Shown: positions 18,542 to 28,181, counted from the stretch's first letter. The stretch is DNA of 64,000 bases from Paenibacillus kyungheensis (GCF_028606985.1 NZ_CP117416.1:906001-970000), one strand, 5' to 3'. Numbers and translations are program-made. Notes: a model not told the origin generated them from the letters alone.

Positions 18542-19746
18542 TGGCTCAATTTGAATATCAGGTACGAACCAATAGTGGTAAACAGCTCAAAGGCACTTTA
18601 AATGCTACTGACAAAACAGCAGCGATGGAAGAATTACGTAAGCGTGGCTTAACGGTATTCTCGCTTAATGAACAGCGCATGACGCTGTTTTCCAAAGAGA
18701 TCTATATTGGTAGTCCGGTCAAAACGATTCATTTTATTATTTTCTGTCGGCAGTTCTCCACCTTGATTCGTGCAGGAGTTACGATTCTAGATGCTACTCG
18801 AATACTAGCCGAACAGACCGAAAGTAAAGTGTTACGCAAAACATTGCAAGATGTATATGCTAGCCTGATGCGAGGCATTGCCCTATCACAAGCGATGCAA
18901 GAACATCGCAAAGTATTTCCAGCACTATTTATCAGCATGTTACGTGCGGGCGAAGAATCAGGTGATCTGGAAGGTACATTAGATCGCTTAGCAGTTTATT
19001 TTGAAAAGCGTCATGGTACACGAGAAAAGATCAAATCAGCATTAACATATCCAGTAACAGTAGGATTGCTTGCTGTTGCGGTAACGGTGTATCTGCTAGC
19101 CGCTATTATTCCACAGTTTGTCAATATGTTTGCGTCGATGAATGCACAGTTACCTGCGATTACAGTGATTGTGTTGTCATTAAGTAATAGTTTGCAAAAG
19201 CAGTGGTATATCTGGGTACTGGTACTTCTGCTTATGATCATTTCATATATTATTGTTCAGCGTTCGGAACGAGGAGCGTATTGGATTGATTATGCCAAGC
19301 TCAAAGTGCCTATTTTCGGAAAGTTGAATCAAAAAGGGTCGATTGCTCAATTTGCCCGTACGTTTTCTTCATTATATGCCAGTTCTGTACCTATTCTACA
19401 AGCCCTTTCGATTGTAGAAGAAGTAGCTGGCAACAAAGTGATCGAAGGGTATTTACGTCAGGCAGGGGACTCGTTACGCAAAGGAAATCCATTGTCTGAA
19501 CCGCTCAAAAAAGCATGGGTATTTCCACCAATGGTCACACAAATGATCGCAATCGGGGAAGAAACAGGTGCTCTGGATCAGATGCTGGGTAAAGTAGCCG
19601 ATTTTTATGAGATGGATGTCGATAATACGGTAGATCGGTTAAAGTCATTGCTTGAGCCGTTATTGATTACTTTTTTATCCACTATTGTTGGTATTATTGT
19701 CGCTGCAATTATGTTGCCGATGTTTAGTCTATATAACAATTTGTAA
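18541..19746 (+). CDS. pilC: Type IV pilus inner-membrane platform protein PilC (GspF family)
   Basis: 401 residues with two T2SSF domains (about 65-190 and 268-395; FARTFSSLYASSVPILQALSIVEE, MVTQMIAIGEETGALDQML). Three membrane segments are visible, near 170-195, 220-240 and at the C-terminus (LLITFLSTIVGIIVAAIMLPMF). It forms the membrane platform connecting PilB/PilT with the growing pilus. It is coupled to pilT by a one-base TAATG overlap. Confidence 0.93.
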   Translation: MAQFEYQVRTNSGKQLKGTLNATDKTAAMEELRKRGLTVFSLNEQRMTLFSKEIYIGSPVKTIHFIIFCRQFSTLIRAGVTILDATRILAEQTESKVLRKTLQDVYASLMRGIALSQAMQEHRKVFPALFISMLRAGEESGDLEGTLDRLAVYFEKRHGTREKIKSALTYPVTVGLLAVAVTVYLLAAIIPQFVNMFASMNAQLPAITVIVLSLSNSLQKQWYIWVLVLLLMIISYIIVQRSERGAYWIDYAKLKVPIFGKLNQKGSIAQFARTFSSLYASSVPILQALSIVEEVAGNKVIEGYLRQAGDSLRKGNPLSEPLKKAWVFPPMVTQMIAIGEETGALDQMLGKVADFYEMDVDNTVDRLKSLLEPLLITFLSTIVGIIVAAIMLPMFSLYNNL

Positions 19747-19797
19747 GAAATGGCATCAAGGAATAACACTACATTTAATTAACTGGAGGAATTCAAA

Positions 19798-20256
19798 ATG
19801 ATGAGCAAAGTGATGAAACGTATGGGTAAAGAGGAAAAAGGATTTACATTGATCGAGTTACTAGCAGTTATCGTAATTATGGCTATTATCGCAGTTATTG
19901 CGATTCCAATGATCGGTAATGTTATTAATAAATCCAAAGCAAATGGTGATCTAGCGACAGCATCACAAGTATACAATGCAGCTCGTTTATATGTGATTGG
20001 TGAAAAAAATGGTGATTTCACTACTGCTGCGAACAGAACAGTAACATTGGCTAATATGGTAGATGGCGGTTATTTAAATGCTGATACAAGTTTACCAAGT
20101 TCAAAAGCAAAATTAACAGCGGCTACTGTAATATTTACAGACAAGGGTGAACTTACCAGTGTGACGCTTGCACCTGTAGGACAAGGATCAACGAATGGAA
20201 CATATACAGCAGCTCAAGTGCTTAGTGCGACTCCCGCAACTCCGGCAACTAACTAA
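19798..20256 (+). CDS. pilA: Major type IV pilin PilA
   Basis: 152 residues. The leader ends at Gly15 (14 if the second ATG at 19801 is used). Mature FTLIELLAVIVIMAIIAVIA has the canonical Phe1/Glu5 and a long hydrophobic helix. The C-terminal domain is Thr/Ala-rich and ends in an Ala-Thr-Pro repeat. No cysteine pair is present, as in several Gram-positive pilins. A strong ribosome binding site (CTGGAGGAATTC) and a terminator directly after the gene fit high, separate expression of the main subunit. Confidence 0.9.
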   Translation: MMSKVMKRMGKEEKGFTLIELLAVIVIMAIIAVIAIPMIGNVINKSKANGDLATASQVYNAARLYVIGEKNGDFTTAANRTVTLANMVDGGYLNADTSLPSSKAKLTAATVIFTDKGELTSVTLAPVGQGSTNGTYTAAQVLSATPATPATN

Positions 20257-20315
20257 ACAAAATTTGGCTACTAATCAAATGAAGCATTAAATCATAAAAT
20301 CTATCAACAACCTAC

Positions 20316-20346
20316 AAAAGATCGGAACCATGTTTCCGGTCTTTTT
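20316..20346 (+). terminator. Terminator (possibly attenuating) after pilA
   Basis: AAAGATCGGAA pairs with TTCCGGTCTTT, with one G-T pair and a short loop, followed by TTTTT. It would leave the abundant pilA message distinct from the downstream pilD-pilMN-pilO genes. Confidence 0.8.
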
Positions 20347-20379
20347 GAAATCATGAACAAGAAAGTAGATTAGATCACG

Positions 20380-21144
20380 ATGGACATCATGTTATGGATT
20401 AATATCTATATTGTTGTACTAGGCATGGTATTAGGCTCCTTTTTTCATGTGGTCGCCTGGCGTGTACCCGAAGGGCAGTCGATTATCCATCCTCCGTCCA
20501 GTTGCTCGCATTGTCAGCATCGCTTAACAGCACTCGATATGATTCCTGTGCTCAGTTATATCGGTACAAGAGGGCGATGCCGGCATTGTCGAACACGTAT
20601 ATCGATTCAATATCCTATCGGTGAAGCGATAACCGGCCTATTATTTTTATGGATATTTCTGCATTTTGGCTGGACAAGTGATACAGTGGTTGGTTGGTTA
20701 TTGGTTAGCTTGTCGGTCATTATTACATTGTCTGATCTACAAGTGATGAAGATTCCGAATAAAGTGTTACTGTTTTTTGCCCCTATTTTTCTAATCCTTA
20801 TTGCATGGTTACCAGGTGCGATAAGTCTAGGTTCCCATCTAGGTGGAGCGATAGCAGGCGGAGGTATATTATTGCTGATTGCTTTTATCAGTCGCGGTGG
20901 TATGGGGATGGGCGATGTAAAGCTTTTTGCTTTGTATGGGTGGGTTATCGGATTGGCTAATGTGTGTCTTGCTCTTTTTATAGCGTGTTTACTTGGCACA
21001 CTGATCGGGATTGGATTAAGACTACTTGGTAAAGTAGACAAGCAACAACCGATTCCATTCGGGCCTTTTTTAGCCGCCGGGACATTGATTTCTTTTGTAT
21101 ACGGATCACAGATCATTGATGCATATCTTTCGCTTATGGGTTAG
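20380..21144 (+). CDS. pilD: Prepilin peptidase / N-methyltransferase PilD
   Basis: 254 residues, polytopic membrane protein. The N-terminal cytoplasmic loop has two CxxC pairs (CSHC, CRHC), which bind zinc in the bifunctional TFPP peptidases. The two catalytic aspartates lie in LSDLQVMKIPN and in GMGMGDVKLFAL (the GxGD motif). About seven to eight membrane segments are visible. It cleaves and methylates the pilins encoded nearby. The ribosome binding site before ATG 20380 is weak. The next gene begins 16 bases after its stop. Confidence 0.92.
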   Translation: MDIMLWINIYIVVLGMVLGSFFHVVAWRVPEGQSIIHPPSSCSHCQHRLTALDMIPVLSYIGTRGRCRHCRTRISIQYPIGEAITGLLFLWIFLHFGWTSDTVVGWLLVSLSVIITLSDLQVMKIPNKVLLFFAPIFLILIAWLPGAISLGSHLGGAIAGGGILLLIAFISRGGMGMGDVKLFALYGWVIGLANVCLALFIACLLGTLIGIGLRLLGKVDKQQPIPFGPFLAAGTLISFVYGSQIIDAYLSLMG

Positions 21145-21160
21145 GAGGAGAGTAGTTCCT

Positions 21161-22753
21161 ATGTTTCAACGAAATTTACCTCATGTCGGCTTATCGCTGG
21201 AACAGACAGAGATTCGCTATGTATCGTTAAAAAAGAAAAAACAATGGGAATTGGAAAAGAAAAAGTTTTTGCCGATCCCTTCAGGTATTATTGTTGAAAA
21301 TCAGATCGTAGATACAGAAAGTATGAATCATTTATTGCGCAAATGGGTGACCGAGGAAGGGCTAAAAGGAGAATCCGTAACACTTTCGATTCCGCCTTCT
21401 CGTATTCTGGTTCGTGCGATGAGTATTCCGAGTACCAATAGTAAGCAAGTCAGTCAATTGGTAGAACTTGAAGTCGAGACCGGATTGCATTTACCTTTCG
21501 AAAATCCAGTCTACGATTATATTGTGACATCGATTGATGAAGAACATACACACTTGCTTGTATTTGCTGCGCCAAGTCAGTTAATTAAAGACTATATTAG
21601 TCTTTTGGGCGATGTTGGGATCAAAGTAGCGGCTGTGGAATTATCGGCTACAGCATTAGCTAGAACGATTGTGACCGAGCATGGACGCTCTTTTTCCAAT
21701 ACCATGTTGATTCATCTTACAGATCATCTGCTAGATATTTATATGTTCCGCAGTGGACAACCTGTGTTTATGCGTAGTATCGAGTCTTCTCGTGGATTAG
21801 AGGATATGTCTGTTCTGGATGATCTGAACACTTCATTATCCCGCCAACAGATTGATGATATTATTCCTGAAATCTCGCGTATGTTGAACTTTTATCAGTA
21901 TAGTCTCCATGACGGCTCTGTGAAGATCGAAGAGATTTTTGTGACAGGATTACCACAAGAACGAGAACTGCTGGCACATGAACTGAGTCAATCGTTATCT
22001 GATATTCAAGTCGAAGCGGTTGAACTGGAAACGACGCAGCATGCATTTCAGACTGATCCTGATTTGAATAGCTATCGGGTAGCTGTAGGTGCCGCTCTTC
22101 GTAGAGAAGATACCAAACCTATCAATTTACTGCCTCAAGAAAAAAGAGAAAAACAGCAATTTTCATATTCGACTATAGGTTTAATAGCCCTATGGATACT
22201 TGCTATGTGCGGATCTATTTTTTATATGATTAGTCAAAATGGAACGATTACCGAACAAGAACGTGCGATACAACAATGGAGTGATCGCAATACAATGGCA
22301 CAGTTGGAATTGTCTAAATGGAACGGCAATGGATCATCAGGTGCCGCTAATCAGTCTGTAGTCGATGCTGTGATGAATTATCGTATAGATGTAGTTAGTA
22401 TATTGGATTCATTGACCAAACAATTACCGAAAAGTGGGATGATTCGCGATATTTCTTATAATCGTAGTTCAAATCTATTAGTGACAGCAAGTATGCGTAA
22501 CTTTAACGATGCGGCTAATTATTTGGTAAAGCTACGGAGTATGCCTTTTGTTCAAGCGGCTTCAGTCAACAAAGCGACCAAAGATAACTCGGTCGATTCA
22601 GCAGTACGACCAACCAAAGGACAAGCTTCCTTGTATCTAGTGATCTATACTATCGATCTCCAACAACCGAGTGTAACTAGCGATACGTATGCGCCATCAT
22701 CTACTGCTGTATCATCAGAGGAAGGAGGAGTATCCAATGGAACAGCTCAATAA
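21161..22753 (+). CDS. PilM-PilN fusion, type IV pilus alignment protein
   Basis: 530 residues from ATG 21161 (GGAGGAG upstream). An earlier in-frame start at 21095 lies inside pilD and lacks a site. Residues about 1-315 are an actin-like PilM: it opens VGLSLEQTEIRYVSLKKKK and contains SIPPSRILVRAMSIP. The usual PilN opening INLLP occurs at residue 321, followed by one membrane helix (about 338-359) and a PilN-like periplasmic-type domain. PilM and PilN are separate proteins in Gram-negatives, where the N-terminus of PilN inserts into PilM. Here both seem joined in one chain. It overlaps pilO by 17 bases. Confidence 0.85.
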   Translation: MFQRNLPHVGLSLEQTEIRYVSLKKKKQWELEKKKFLPIPSGIIVENQIVDTESMNHLLRKWVTEEGLKGESVTLSIPPSRILVRAMSIPSTNSKQVSQLVELEVETGLHLPFENPVYDYIVTSIDEEHTHLLVFAAPSQLIKDYISLLGDVGIKVAAVELSATALARTIVTEHGRSFSNTMLIHLTDHLLDIYMFRSGQPVFMRSIESSRGLEDMSVLDDLNTSLSRQQIDDIIPEISRMLNFYQYSLHDGSVKIEEIFVTGLPQERELLAHELSQSLSDIQVEAVELETTQHAFQTDPDLNSYRVAVGAALRREDTKPINLLPQEKREKQQFSYSTIGLIALWILAMCGSIFYMISQNGTITEQERAIQQWSDRNTMAQLELSKWNGNGSSGAANQSVVDAVMNYRIDVVSILDSLTKQLPKSGMIRDISYNRSSNLLVTASMRNFNDAANYLVKLRSMPFVQAASVNKATKDNSVDSAVRPTKGQASLYLVIYTIDLQQPSVTSDTYAPSSTAVSSEEGGVSNGTAQ

Positions 22754-23306
22754 ATATCGTAATGTGATTTTATTAGGGATTATCTTATTATTTGTGATTT
22801 TATTAGCTTTTTACATGTGGGTACTCTATCCTTTATCCCAGAAATCCGAGCAGTATGATGTTCAGCTCAATCAAATGCAACAAGAGTACAACCTGATCCA
22901 GACCAAAATCGCTCAGTTAAAAGGCAGTCAGCCTACCGATGCACAACAAGCGATTCAAGCGGCTATCCCTGCTACAGTAGCAAGTGAGAAGTTATTAATT
23001 CAATTACAGCAAGTCGATCAGACCAGCTATGCTCGTATTACAGATATTGAATTTGTAAATGTAGATAACAATAACAGTGGTGAAATAACAGCTGAGAATC
23101 TAGGCGTAAATGTAGGGCAGATTCGAATGAATGCTGAACTGGAAGGCGGATATACTGAGATTCGGGAATGGATGAATCAATTGCAAAAGCTTCCACGCTT
23201 AATTACGGTCGATTCATTTAGCTTCCAACAACCGTATACACCGGGCAAATCTGGTCCGATTTTGACAGCGAATGTGTCATTTACAGCGTATTATAACTCG
23301 CCTTGA
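22737..23306 (+). CDS. PilO-like type IV pilus alignment protein
   Basis: 189 residues from ATG 22737, with GAAGGAGGAG just upstream. One N-terminal membrane helix (about 9-31) is followed by a coiled-coil stretch (about 35-62) and a ferredoxin-like domain. This is the layout of PilO, which pairs with PilN. The gene overlaps the PilM-PilN gene and ends the pilus operon before a terminator. Sequence similarity is weak, so the assignment rests mainly on architecture and position. Confidence 0.8.
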   Translation: MEQLNKYRNVILLGIILLFVILLAFYMWVLYPLSQKSEQYDVQLNQMQQEYNLIQTKIAQLKGSQPTDAQQAIQAAIPATVASEKLLIQLQQVDQTSYARITDIEFVNVDNNNSGEITAENLGVNVGQIRMNAELEGGYTEIREWMNQLQKLPRLITVDSFSFQQPYTPGKSGPILTANVSFTAYYNSP

Positions 23307-23348
23307 TCTTATGTTGGAAAAGAATAAATAGGTTCAATGATTATAATG

Positions 23349-23386
23349 AAAAACTCTAAGTAGATCATATGCTTGGAGTTTTTTTC
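23349..23386 (+). terminator. Terminator of the pilus operon
   Basis: AAAAACTCTAAG and CTTGGAGTTTTTTT form a stem with one wobble pair and a T tail. Confidence 0.88.
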
Positions 23387-23493
23387 TATGTATAGGCAGA
23401 ACATTATCTTCTACATTAAAGTAAAGAGTTTGTAATTTTGGAAGTCATTATCTAGAATAGACTGTACATTTGAAGAAAGGAGTGTGGAATGAA

Positions 23494-23757
23494 TTGAATA
23501 GTAAGGTGTCTACGATCAAGATATTAAAATGGTTATTTGCTGTATCTACTATAGTTTGTGCGATCATTGGTTTTATATTTCCTGCACGATCATTTATATT
23601 AGGGTTGGTATCACTTTCTTTGTCACTCCATTTATTTTGTATGTGTATTGATGCACGCATGAATCCGAATCCCAAACAATCGTATTCATCTATCCTTATG
23701 CTTATGATCGTAGGAATTATTAATTTTATTGTAAGTATAATTGTTCTTTCTACTTAG
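23494..23757 (+). CDS. Small membrane protein, unknown
   Basis: 87 residues if TTG 23494 is the start; this is preferred because GAAAGGAGTG lies just upstream. A frame from TTG 23470 would add eight residues without a site. Two or three hydrophobic segments are visible, ending with a helix at the very C-terminus (MLMIVGIINFIVSIIVLS). A short hydrophilic loop, DARMNPNPKQSY, separates them. I recognise no family. It stands alone between the pilus operon and the gamma-glutamyltransferase gene. Confidence 0.55.
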   Translation: MNSKVSTIKILKWLFAVSTIVCAIIGFIFPARSFILGLVSLSLSLHLFCMCIDARMNPNPKQSYSSILMLMIVGIINFIVSIIVLST

Positions 23758-23841
23758 TAAGTGATGATCTAATGTAATTATGACTCCAAATAGACTATAG
23801 TAATACATAATTGATTGACTATTCATCCTATGGAGGTACTT

Positions 23842-25455
23842 ATGATTCCTTTTGATCCTTTATCTCATCCTTATGCTTCAGAACGACAACCGGTCTATGC
23901 AAATAATGGCATGGTCGCTACTTCGCAACCGTTAGCAGCGCAAGCAGGATTAGATATTTTGAAAAAAGGTGGCAATGCGATTGATGCGGCAATTGCGACA
24001 GCCGCTTGCTTGACTGTTGTTGAACCAACGTCTAACGGAATCGGAGGCGATGCTTTTGCAATCATCTGGACGCAAGGCAAGCTACATGGGCTAAATGCTA
24101 ATGGGCCTGCACCGCAAAGTATCTCTATTGAAGCGATTCAGCAAGCAGGGCATGAGAAAATCCCAACCCATGGCTGGATTCCAGTCACAGTGCCGGGAGC
24201 ACCATCCGCATGGCAAGCACTATCGCAAAAGTTTGGCAAATTGCCTTTAACCGAAGTGCTTCAACCCGCAATTGATTATGCAGAACAAGGATTTCCGGTA
24301 TCCCCAACGTTAGGATATTACTGGAATCTGGCGTATGAACGTTTTGCTAACATATTGACAGAAGAGCAGTATCAGAACTGGTTTACAACGTTTGCTCCAA
24401 AAGGAAGAGCACCACGCATTGGTGAAATATGGCGTTCACCAGATCATGCAAAGACATTACGAAGTATTGCTGAGACAGGCGCAGAATCATTTTATCGTGG
24501 TGAACTGGCAGAGCAGATCGATAATTATTCGCGTCAGTATGGCGGATTTTTGCGTAAAGAAGACCTAGCGGCATATTATCCTGAATGGGTTGATCCGATC
24601 GGAGTCCATTACAAAGGTTATGAAGTCTGGGAGATTCCACCATCTGGTCAAGGATTGATTGCATTGATGGCTCTTAATCTGCTAAATGGCTATGAATTTG
24701 CAGGCAGAGATACAGTAGATACACATCATAAGCAGATGGAAGCGATGAAGTTAGCCTTTAGCGATGGACTCAAATACATTACTCAACACGATAAAATGAC
24801 AGCCAAATTAGAAGATTTGTTATCTGATCATTATGCAGAGGAACGGCGAGCGTTGATCGGCGAACGTGCATTACAACCTGAAGCAGGCAAGCCAAAATCC
24901 AGTGGAACGGTGTATCTAGCCACCGCAGATCATGAAGGCAATATGGTGTCTTATATTCAAAGTAACTATATGGGATTTGGCTCAGGAATCGTGATTCCCG
25001 GTACAGGGATTGGACTACAAAATCGTGGACATTCTTTTTCACTTGATCCTACGCATGATAATCGCTTAGAACCGGGGAAAAAGACATATCATACGATTAT
25101 TCCAGGCTTTTTGACCAAAGACGGTCAGCCACTTGGTCCTTTTGGAGTAATGGGTGGATTTATGCAACCTCAAGGTCATGTTCAGGTGGTAATGAATATG
25201 ATCGATTTCCATCTTCATCCGCAGGCGGCATTGGACGCTCCACGCTGGCAATGGGTAGAAGGCAAAGTGATCGAGATTGAACCGAATTTCCCTGAACATC
25301 TCGCTCAAAGTCTGATTCGCAAAGGACATCATATTGTACGTGCTAATAGTGTTGGTGGATTTGGACGGGGACAGATTATTTTGCGTGATCCCGAGACAGG
25401 TGTATTGATCGGTGGGACAGAATGGCGTACCGATGGTACAATTGCGGCTTGGTAA
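23842..25455 (+). CDS. Gamma-glutamyltransferase family protein (YwrD-like)
   Basis: 537 residues from ATG 23842 (TGGAGGT 5 bases upstream). The family block NAIDAAIATAACLTVVEPTSNGIGGDAF is at about 45-73. The autocatalytic nucleophile is Thr356 in SSGTVYLATAD, marking the large/small subunit junction. GFGSGIVIPGTGIGLQNRG and PFGVMGGFMQPQGH are conserved small-subunit blocks. There is no signal peptide, unlike secreted GGT, which matches B. subtilis YwrD and the acylase-like branch. It would hydrolyse gamma-glutamyl bonds such as those of glutathione or an analogue. The precise substrate is open. Confidence 0.9.
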   Translation: MIPFDPLSHPYASERQPVYANNGMVATSQPLAAQAGLDILKKGGNAIDAAIATAACLTVVEPTSNGIGGDAFAIIWTQGKLHGLNANGPAPQSISIEAIQQAGHEKIPTHGWIPVTVPGAPSAWQALSQKFGKLPLTEVLQPAIDYAEQGFPVSPTLGYYWNLAYERFANILTEEQYQNWFTTFAPKGRAPRIGEIWRSPDHAKTLRSIAETGAESFYRGELAEQIDNYSRQYGGFLRKEDLAAYYPEWVDPIGVHYKGYEVWEIPPSGQGLIALMALNLLNGYEFAGRDTVDTHHKQMEAMKLAFSDGLKYITQHDKMTAKLEDLLSDHYAEERRALIGERALQPEAGKPKSSGTVYLATADHEGNMVSYIQSNYMGFGSGIVIPGTGIGLQNRGHSFSLDPTHDNRLEPGKKTYHTIIPGFLTKDGQPLGPFGVMGGFMQPQGHVQVVMNMIDFHLHPQAALDAPRWQWVEGKVIEIEPNFPEHLAQSLIRKGHHIVRANSVGGFGRGQIILRDPETGVLIGGTEWRTDGTIAAW

Positions 25456-25530
25456 TATGATAGAGATCAAAAGCCACTATTCTATACAGTGCAGAACAAG
25501 ATCCTACTTGAAATAGATCTACATCGATCT

Positions 25531-25578
25531 AAAAAAAGCGCTTGATCCACAGGAAACAAGTGGAGATCAGGCGCTTTT
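25531..25578. terminator. Bidirectional terminator between convergent genes
   Basis: AAGCGC-TTGATC-CAC and GTG-GAGATCAG-GCGCTT form a long stem with A/T runs on both sides. It serves the gamma-glutamyltransferase gene and the membrane protein gene converging from the right. Confidence 0.88.
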
Positions 25579-25583
25579 GCATA

Positions 25584-26225
25584 TTATTTACACACTTGAG
25601 GTTCGGGTTCAATATCTAGTATTTCCGATTCTTCTCGTTTACTGAACCAAGCTTCGACTTTGCGGATAAAAATAAATCCGATAATAACGAATAATGCTAC
25701 AAATAATAATTTCAACGGTTGCTGGAAATAGCTAGCCCAATCGGCTCCGATAAATGAAATGATAAAGATCATCATGCCCCGACCCAGACCTGCGGCAATT
25801 ACAAAAGAACGGAATTTGATGCCACTGAGCCCAGCAGCCACATGAAGCAATGTAAAAGGACCAAATGGTAACAAACTAAACATAAAAATATACATAAATC
25901 CGTTATTTTTCATCCAACGTATACTTTTTTGGACAGCTTTATTATGAGAAAAGCGATCGATATATTTGTAATGGGAAAGCTTACGCACTAACCAGAACAT
26001 CAGAATAGCCCCACTCATTATACCGATCCAAGAGTACAATACACTCCACCATAATCCAAAAGCCGCCACATTAAGCCCGATCACAACAATAATAGGTAAT
26101 AGAGGAATAAAAGAGATTAGAAAAGCGAGCAATATACTAAACCATGGACCGAGAGCACGATATTGATCCATCAGATGATTGATATCACCTTCTTGGAGAT
26201 AAGACATGAATTGTGCAATATCCAT
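25584..26225 (-). CDS. TVP38/TMEM64 (VTT domain) membrane protein, copy A
   Basis: 213 residues with about five membrane segments. The VTT/SNARE-associated signature is GPFTLLHVAAGLSGIKFRSF, preceded by a polar reentrant stretch (SFIPLLPIIVVIGLNVAAFG). The start ATG 26225 has AAAGGAAC upstream. A further in-frame start at 26246 is less well placed. The gene at 26332 encodes a close homologue in the same direction. Proteins of this superfamily (DedA/TMEM41B-like) are linked to lipid scrambling or envelope homeostasis. The specific role here is unknown. Confidence 0.85.
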   Translation of the reverse strand: MDIAQFMSYLQEGDINHLMDQYRALGPWFSILLAFLISFIPLLPIIVVIGLNVAAFGLWWSVLYSWIGIMSGAILMFWLVRKLSHYKYIDRFSHNKAVQKSIRWMKNNGFMYIFMFSLLPFGPFTLLHVAAGLSGIKFRSFVIAAGLGRGMMIFIISFIGADWASYFQQPLKLLFVALFVIIGFIFIRKVEAWFSKREESEILDIEPEPQVCK

Positions 26226-26331
26226 AGCCACGTTCCTTTCGTTCAATTGATTCTATATCTTTATTTACCCAATCATGCCTATAAATTCTCGCTTATTATG
26301 ATCTTTATGTTATTTTTTACACTGGAATATA

Positions 26332-26946
26332 TTATTGTTGTTCAGCAAGCTCATCCCGACGACCGAACCATGCTTCAATACTACGACTACAGATAAAACA
26401 GATAATCACAAACAGCAACACCAACAACAGATTCCACGGATTCTCACGATAACGAGACAGATCGGCACCGATAAATGATACGGCGAACACCATAATCCCT
26501 CGTCCAAAAATAATCGCTATCATAAAAGAACGAAATCGTATCCCGCTTAGTCCAGCAGCCACATTTAACAATGTAAACGGACCTACAGGAAAAAGACTCA
26601 GTAAAAAAATATAATTAAAGCCATTATTTCGAATCCAACGTCTTGTAGTAACGACTTTGGGATTATGTACAAGCCGTGACAGGTAGCGATGTTCTGACAA
26701 CTTACGCACCAACCAGAATGCGGTCAGTGACCCTGCTGTAATACCAATCCACGAATATAGAAAACCGATCCATAACCCGTAAACAGCCGCATTTACACCC
26801 AGAATAACAATCGTAGGTAGTGGCGGGATAAAGGATTTGAGAAAAGGCAATAACATACTAGCAAGCGGACCCAATGAACGATATTCACTCATCCAACTTT
26901 TCAAATTTTCTTCCGTCAAATAAGACAACCACTGCAAAATATCCAT
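26332..26946 (-). CDS. TVP38/TMEM64 (VTT domain) membrane protein, copy B
   Basis: 204 residues, similar along the whole length to the protein from 25584-26225 (shared LYSWIGI, WLVRKLSEHRY, GPFTLLNVAAGLSGIRFRSF, SFIGAD, EAWF). The ATG 26946 is preceded by AGAAAGGATTTAGAGAGG. It ends 106 bases before copy A begins, with no clear terminator between, so the pair is probably one transcript derived from a tandem duplication. Confidence 0.85.
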   Translation of the reverse strand: MDILQWLSYLTEENLKSWMSEYRSLGPLASMLLPFLKSFIPPLPTIVILGVNAAVYGLWIGFLYSWIGITAGSLTAFWLVRKLSEHRYLSRLVHNPKVVTTRRWIRNNGFNYIFLLSLFPVGPFTLLNVAAGLSGIRFRSFMIAIIFGRGIMVFAVSFIGADLSRYRENPWNLLLVLLFVIICFICSRSIEAWFGRRDELAEQQ

Positions 26947-27164
26947 AACCTCTCTAAATCCTTTCTGTTAAGCGCTTGGCACTAAAAGCGCGACCTCATT
27001 CAATCAAACATGATTTTTGCAACGCAAAATATCTTTCTGTTCATTTTATTATAACGGATAGATTAGCAAAAAAGGCGAATGACAAACAGTTGTCGAATTA
27101 TTTAACATTCAAGTTATTTTTCACCAATAGCTATTACTCTAACAAAGGAGCACACCCGAGCATT

Positions 27165-28181
27165 ATGCATATCATTCTTCGTCTTTCTCGCAAAATGGTA
27201 AGAATGCGCAAATCGGTATTAGCGACAACTACAGTATTATTTGTGTTATTGTCAGCCACGATAGCGTATATGATCGAACCGGATACATTTACTCACTGGT
27301 TTAACGCGTTGTACTGGGTATTGACCACAATGGCAACTGTGGGTTACGGCGATTATTTTATGAAAAGTATAGGTGGCAAAATATTCACTGTATTTTTGTA
27401 TATTTTCGGTATTGGTCTACTGAGCTTAATCATTAGTAAGATTGTAGATTCGATGGGAGAATATAACCGAAGAAGAGGAGCAGGTAAATTGAAATATGTA
27501 GGGCAAGATCATATCATTATTATCAATTGGAGCAAAAAAGCACATTATGCAATCGATGAATTATTTGCCAGCAATCCAGAAATAGATATCGTGATTATCG
27601 ATCAATTGGAAAAGCATCCATACGATCATCCACAAGTCCATTATGTCAATGGTGATCCAACCAAAGATGAGACATTGCAACAAGCTGAGATCAGTACTGC
27701 GCGTGCGGCGATTATTTTTGCAGATTCCCGAATTGATGATGCTTCTTTAGTCGATGGCAAATCCTTATTAGTCGCTTCCAGTATTGAACGATTAGCTTCT
27801 CATGTACATACTACTGTTGAAATTATGTTAGAAAATCATATCAAAAACTTCCATCATGTACATGTTAATGAATTTGTATTATCTCATGATGCGATTTCAA
27901 GACTAGCGGTTCGCTCTGCACTTAATGAAGGCAATAACGATGTATTAGCTCAATTGCTCAATCGTCAGTACGGCGAAGATATTTATCATATACCAACAGA
28001 TGCAAGCTGGCATACGTATGGTGAAGCTTTTCAAGCACTGCTGTCTCAAGGAGCTACATTGATCAGTGATCGCAACGATATGACGATTAATCGTAAATTA
28101 ACTGAACATATTCCAGCAGAAGCCAAATTATTTGTTATTTGTGATCCGGATACCCATACTCGTCTAATCAATAAATTCTAA
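27165..28181 (+). CDS. Potassium channel protein with TrkA-N/RCK domain (YugO-like)
   Basis: 338 residues from ATG 27165. An AAAGGAG lies 14 bases upstream, rather far, but the longer frame from 26976 has no homology-like content. A first membrane helix (about 20-42) precedes a pore loop with selectivity filter TVGYGD (58-63), then a second helix (about 73-95) and an RCK/TrkA-N domain (about 110-230, GQDHIIIINWSKKA). This is the two-helix K+ channel layout of B. subtilis YugO, implicated in electrical signalling in biofilms. Transcribed divergently from the VTT pair. Confidence 0.88.
   Translation: MHIILRLSRKMVRMRKSVLATTTVLFVLLSATIAYMIEPDTFTHWFNALYWVLTTMATVGYGDYFMKSIGGKIFTVFLYIFGIGLLSLIISKIVDSMGEYNRRRGAGKLKYVGQDHIIIINWSKKAHYAIDELFASNPEIDIVIIDQLEKHPYDHPQVHYVNGDPTKDETLQQAEISTARAAIIFADSRIDDASLVDGKSLLVASSIERLASHVHTTVEIMLENHIKNFHHVHVNEFVLSHDAISRLAVRSALNEGNNDVLAQLLNRQYGEDIYHIPTDASWHTYGEAFQALLSQGATLISDRNDMTINRKLTEHIPAEAKLFVICDPDTHTRLINKF

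Noticed and set aside
26970-26977. AAGCGCTT palindrome upstream of the VTT gene, candidate cre site
   Set aside because: Only the core fits; five outer positions of the cre consensus fail.
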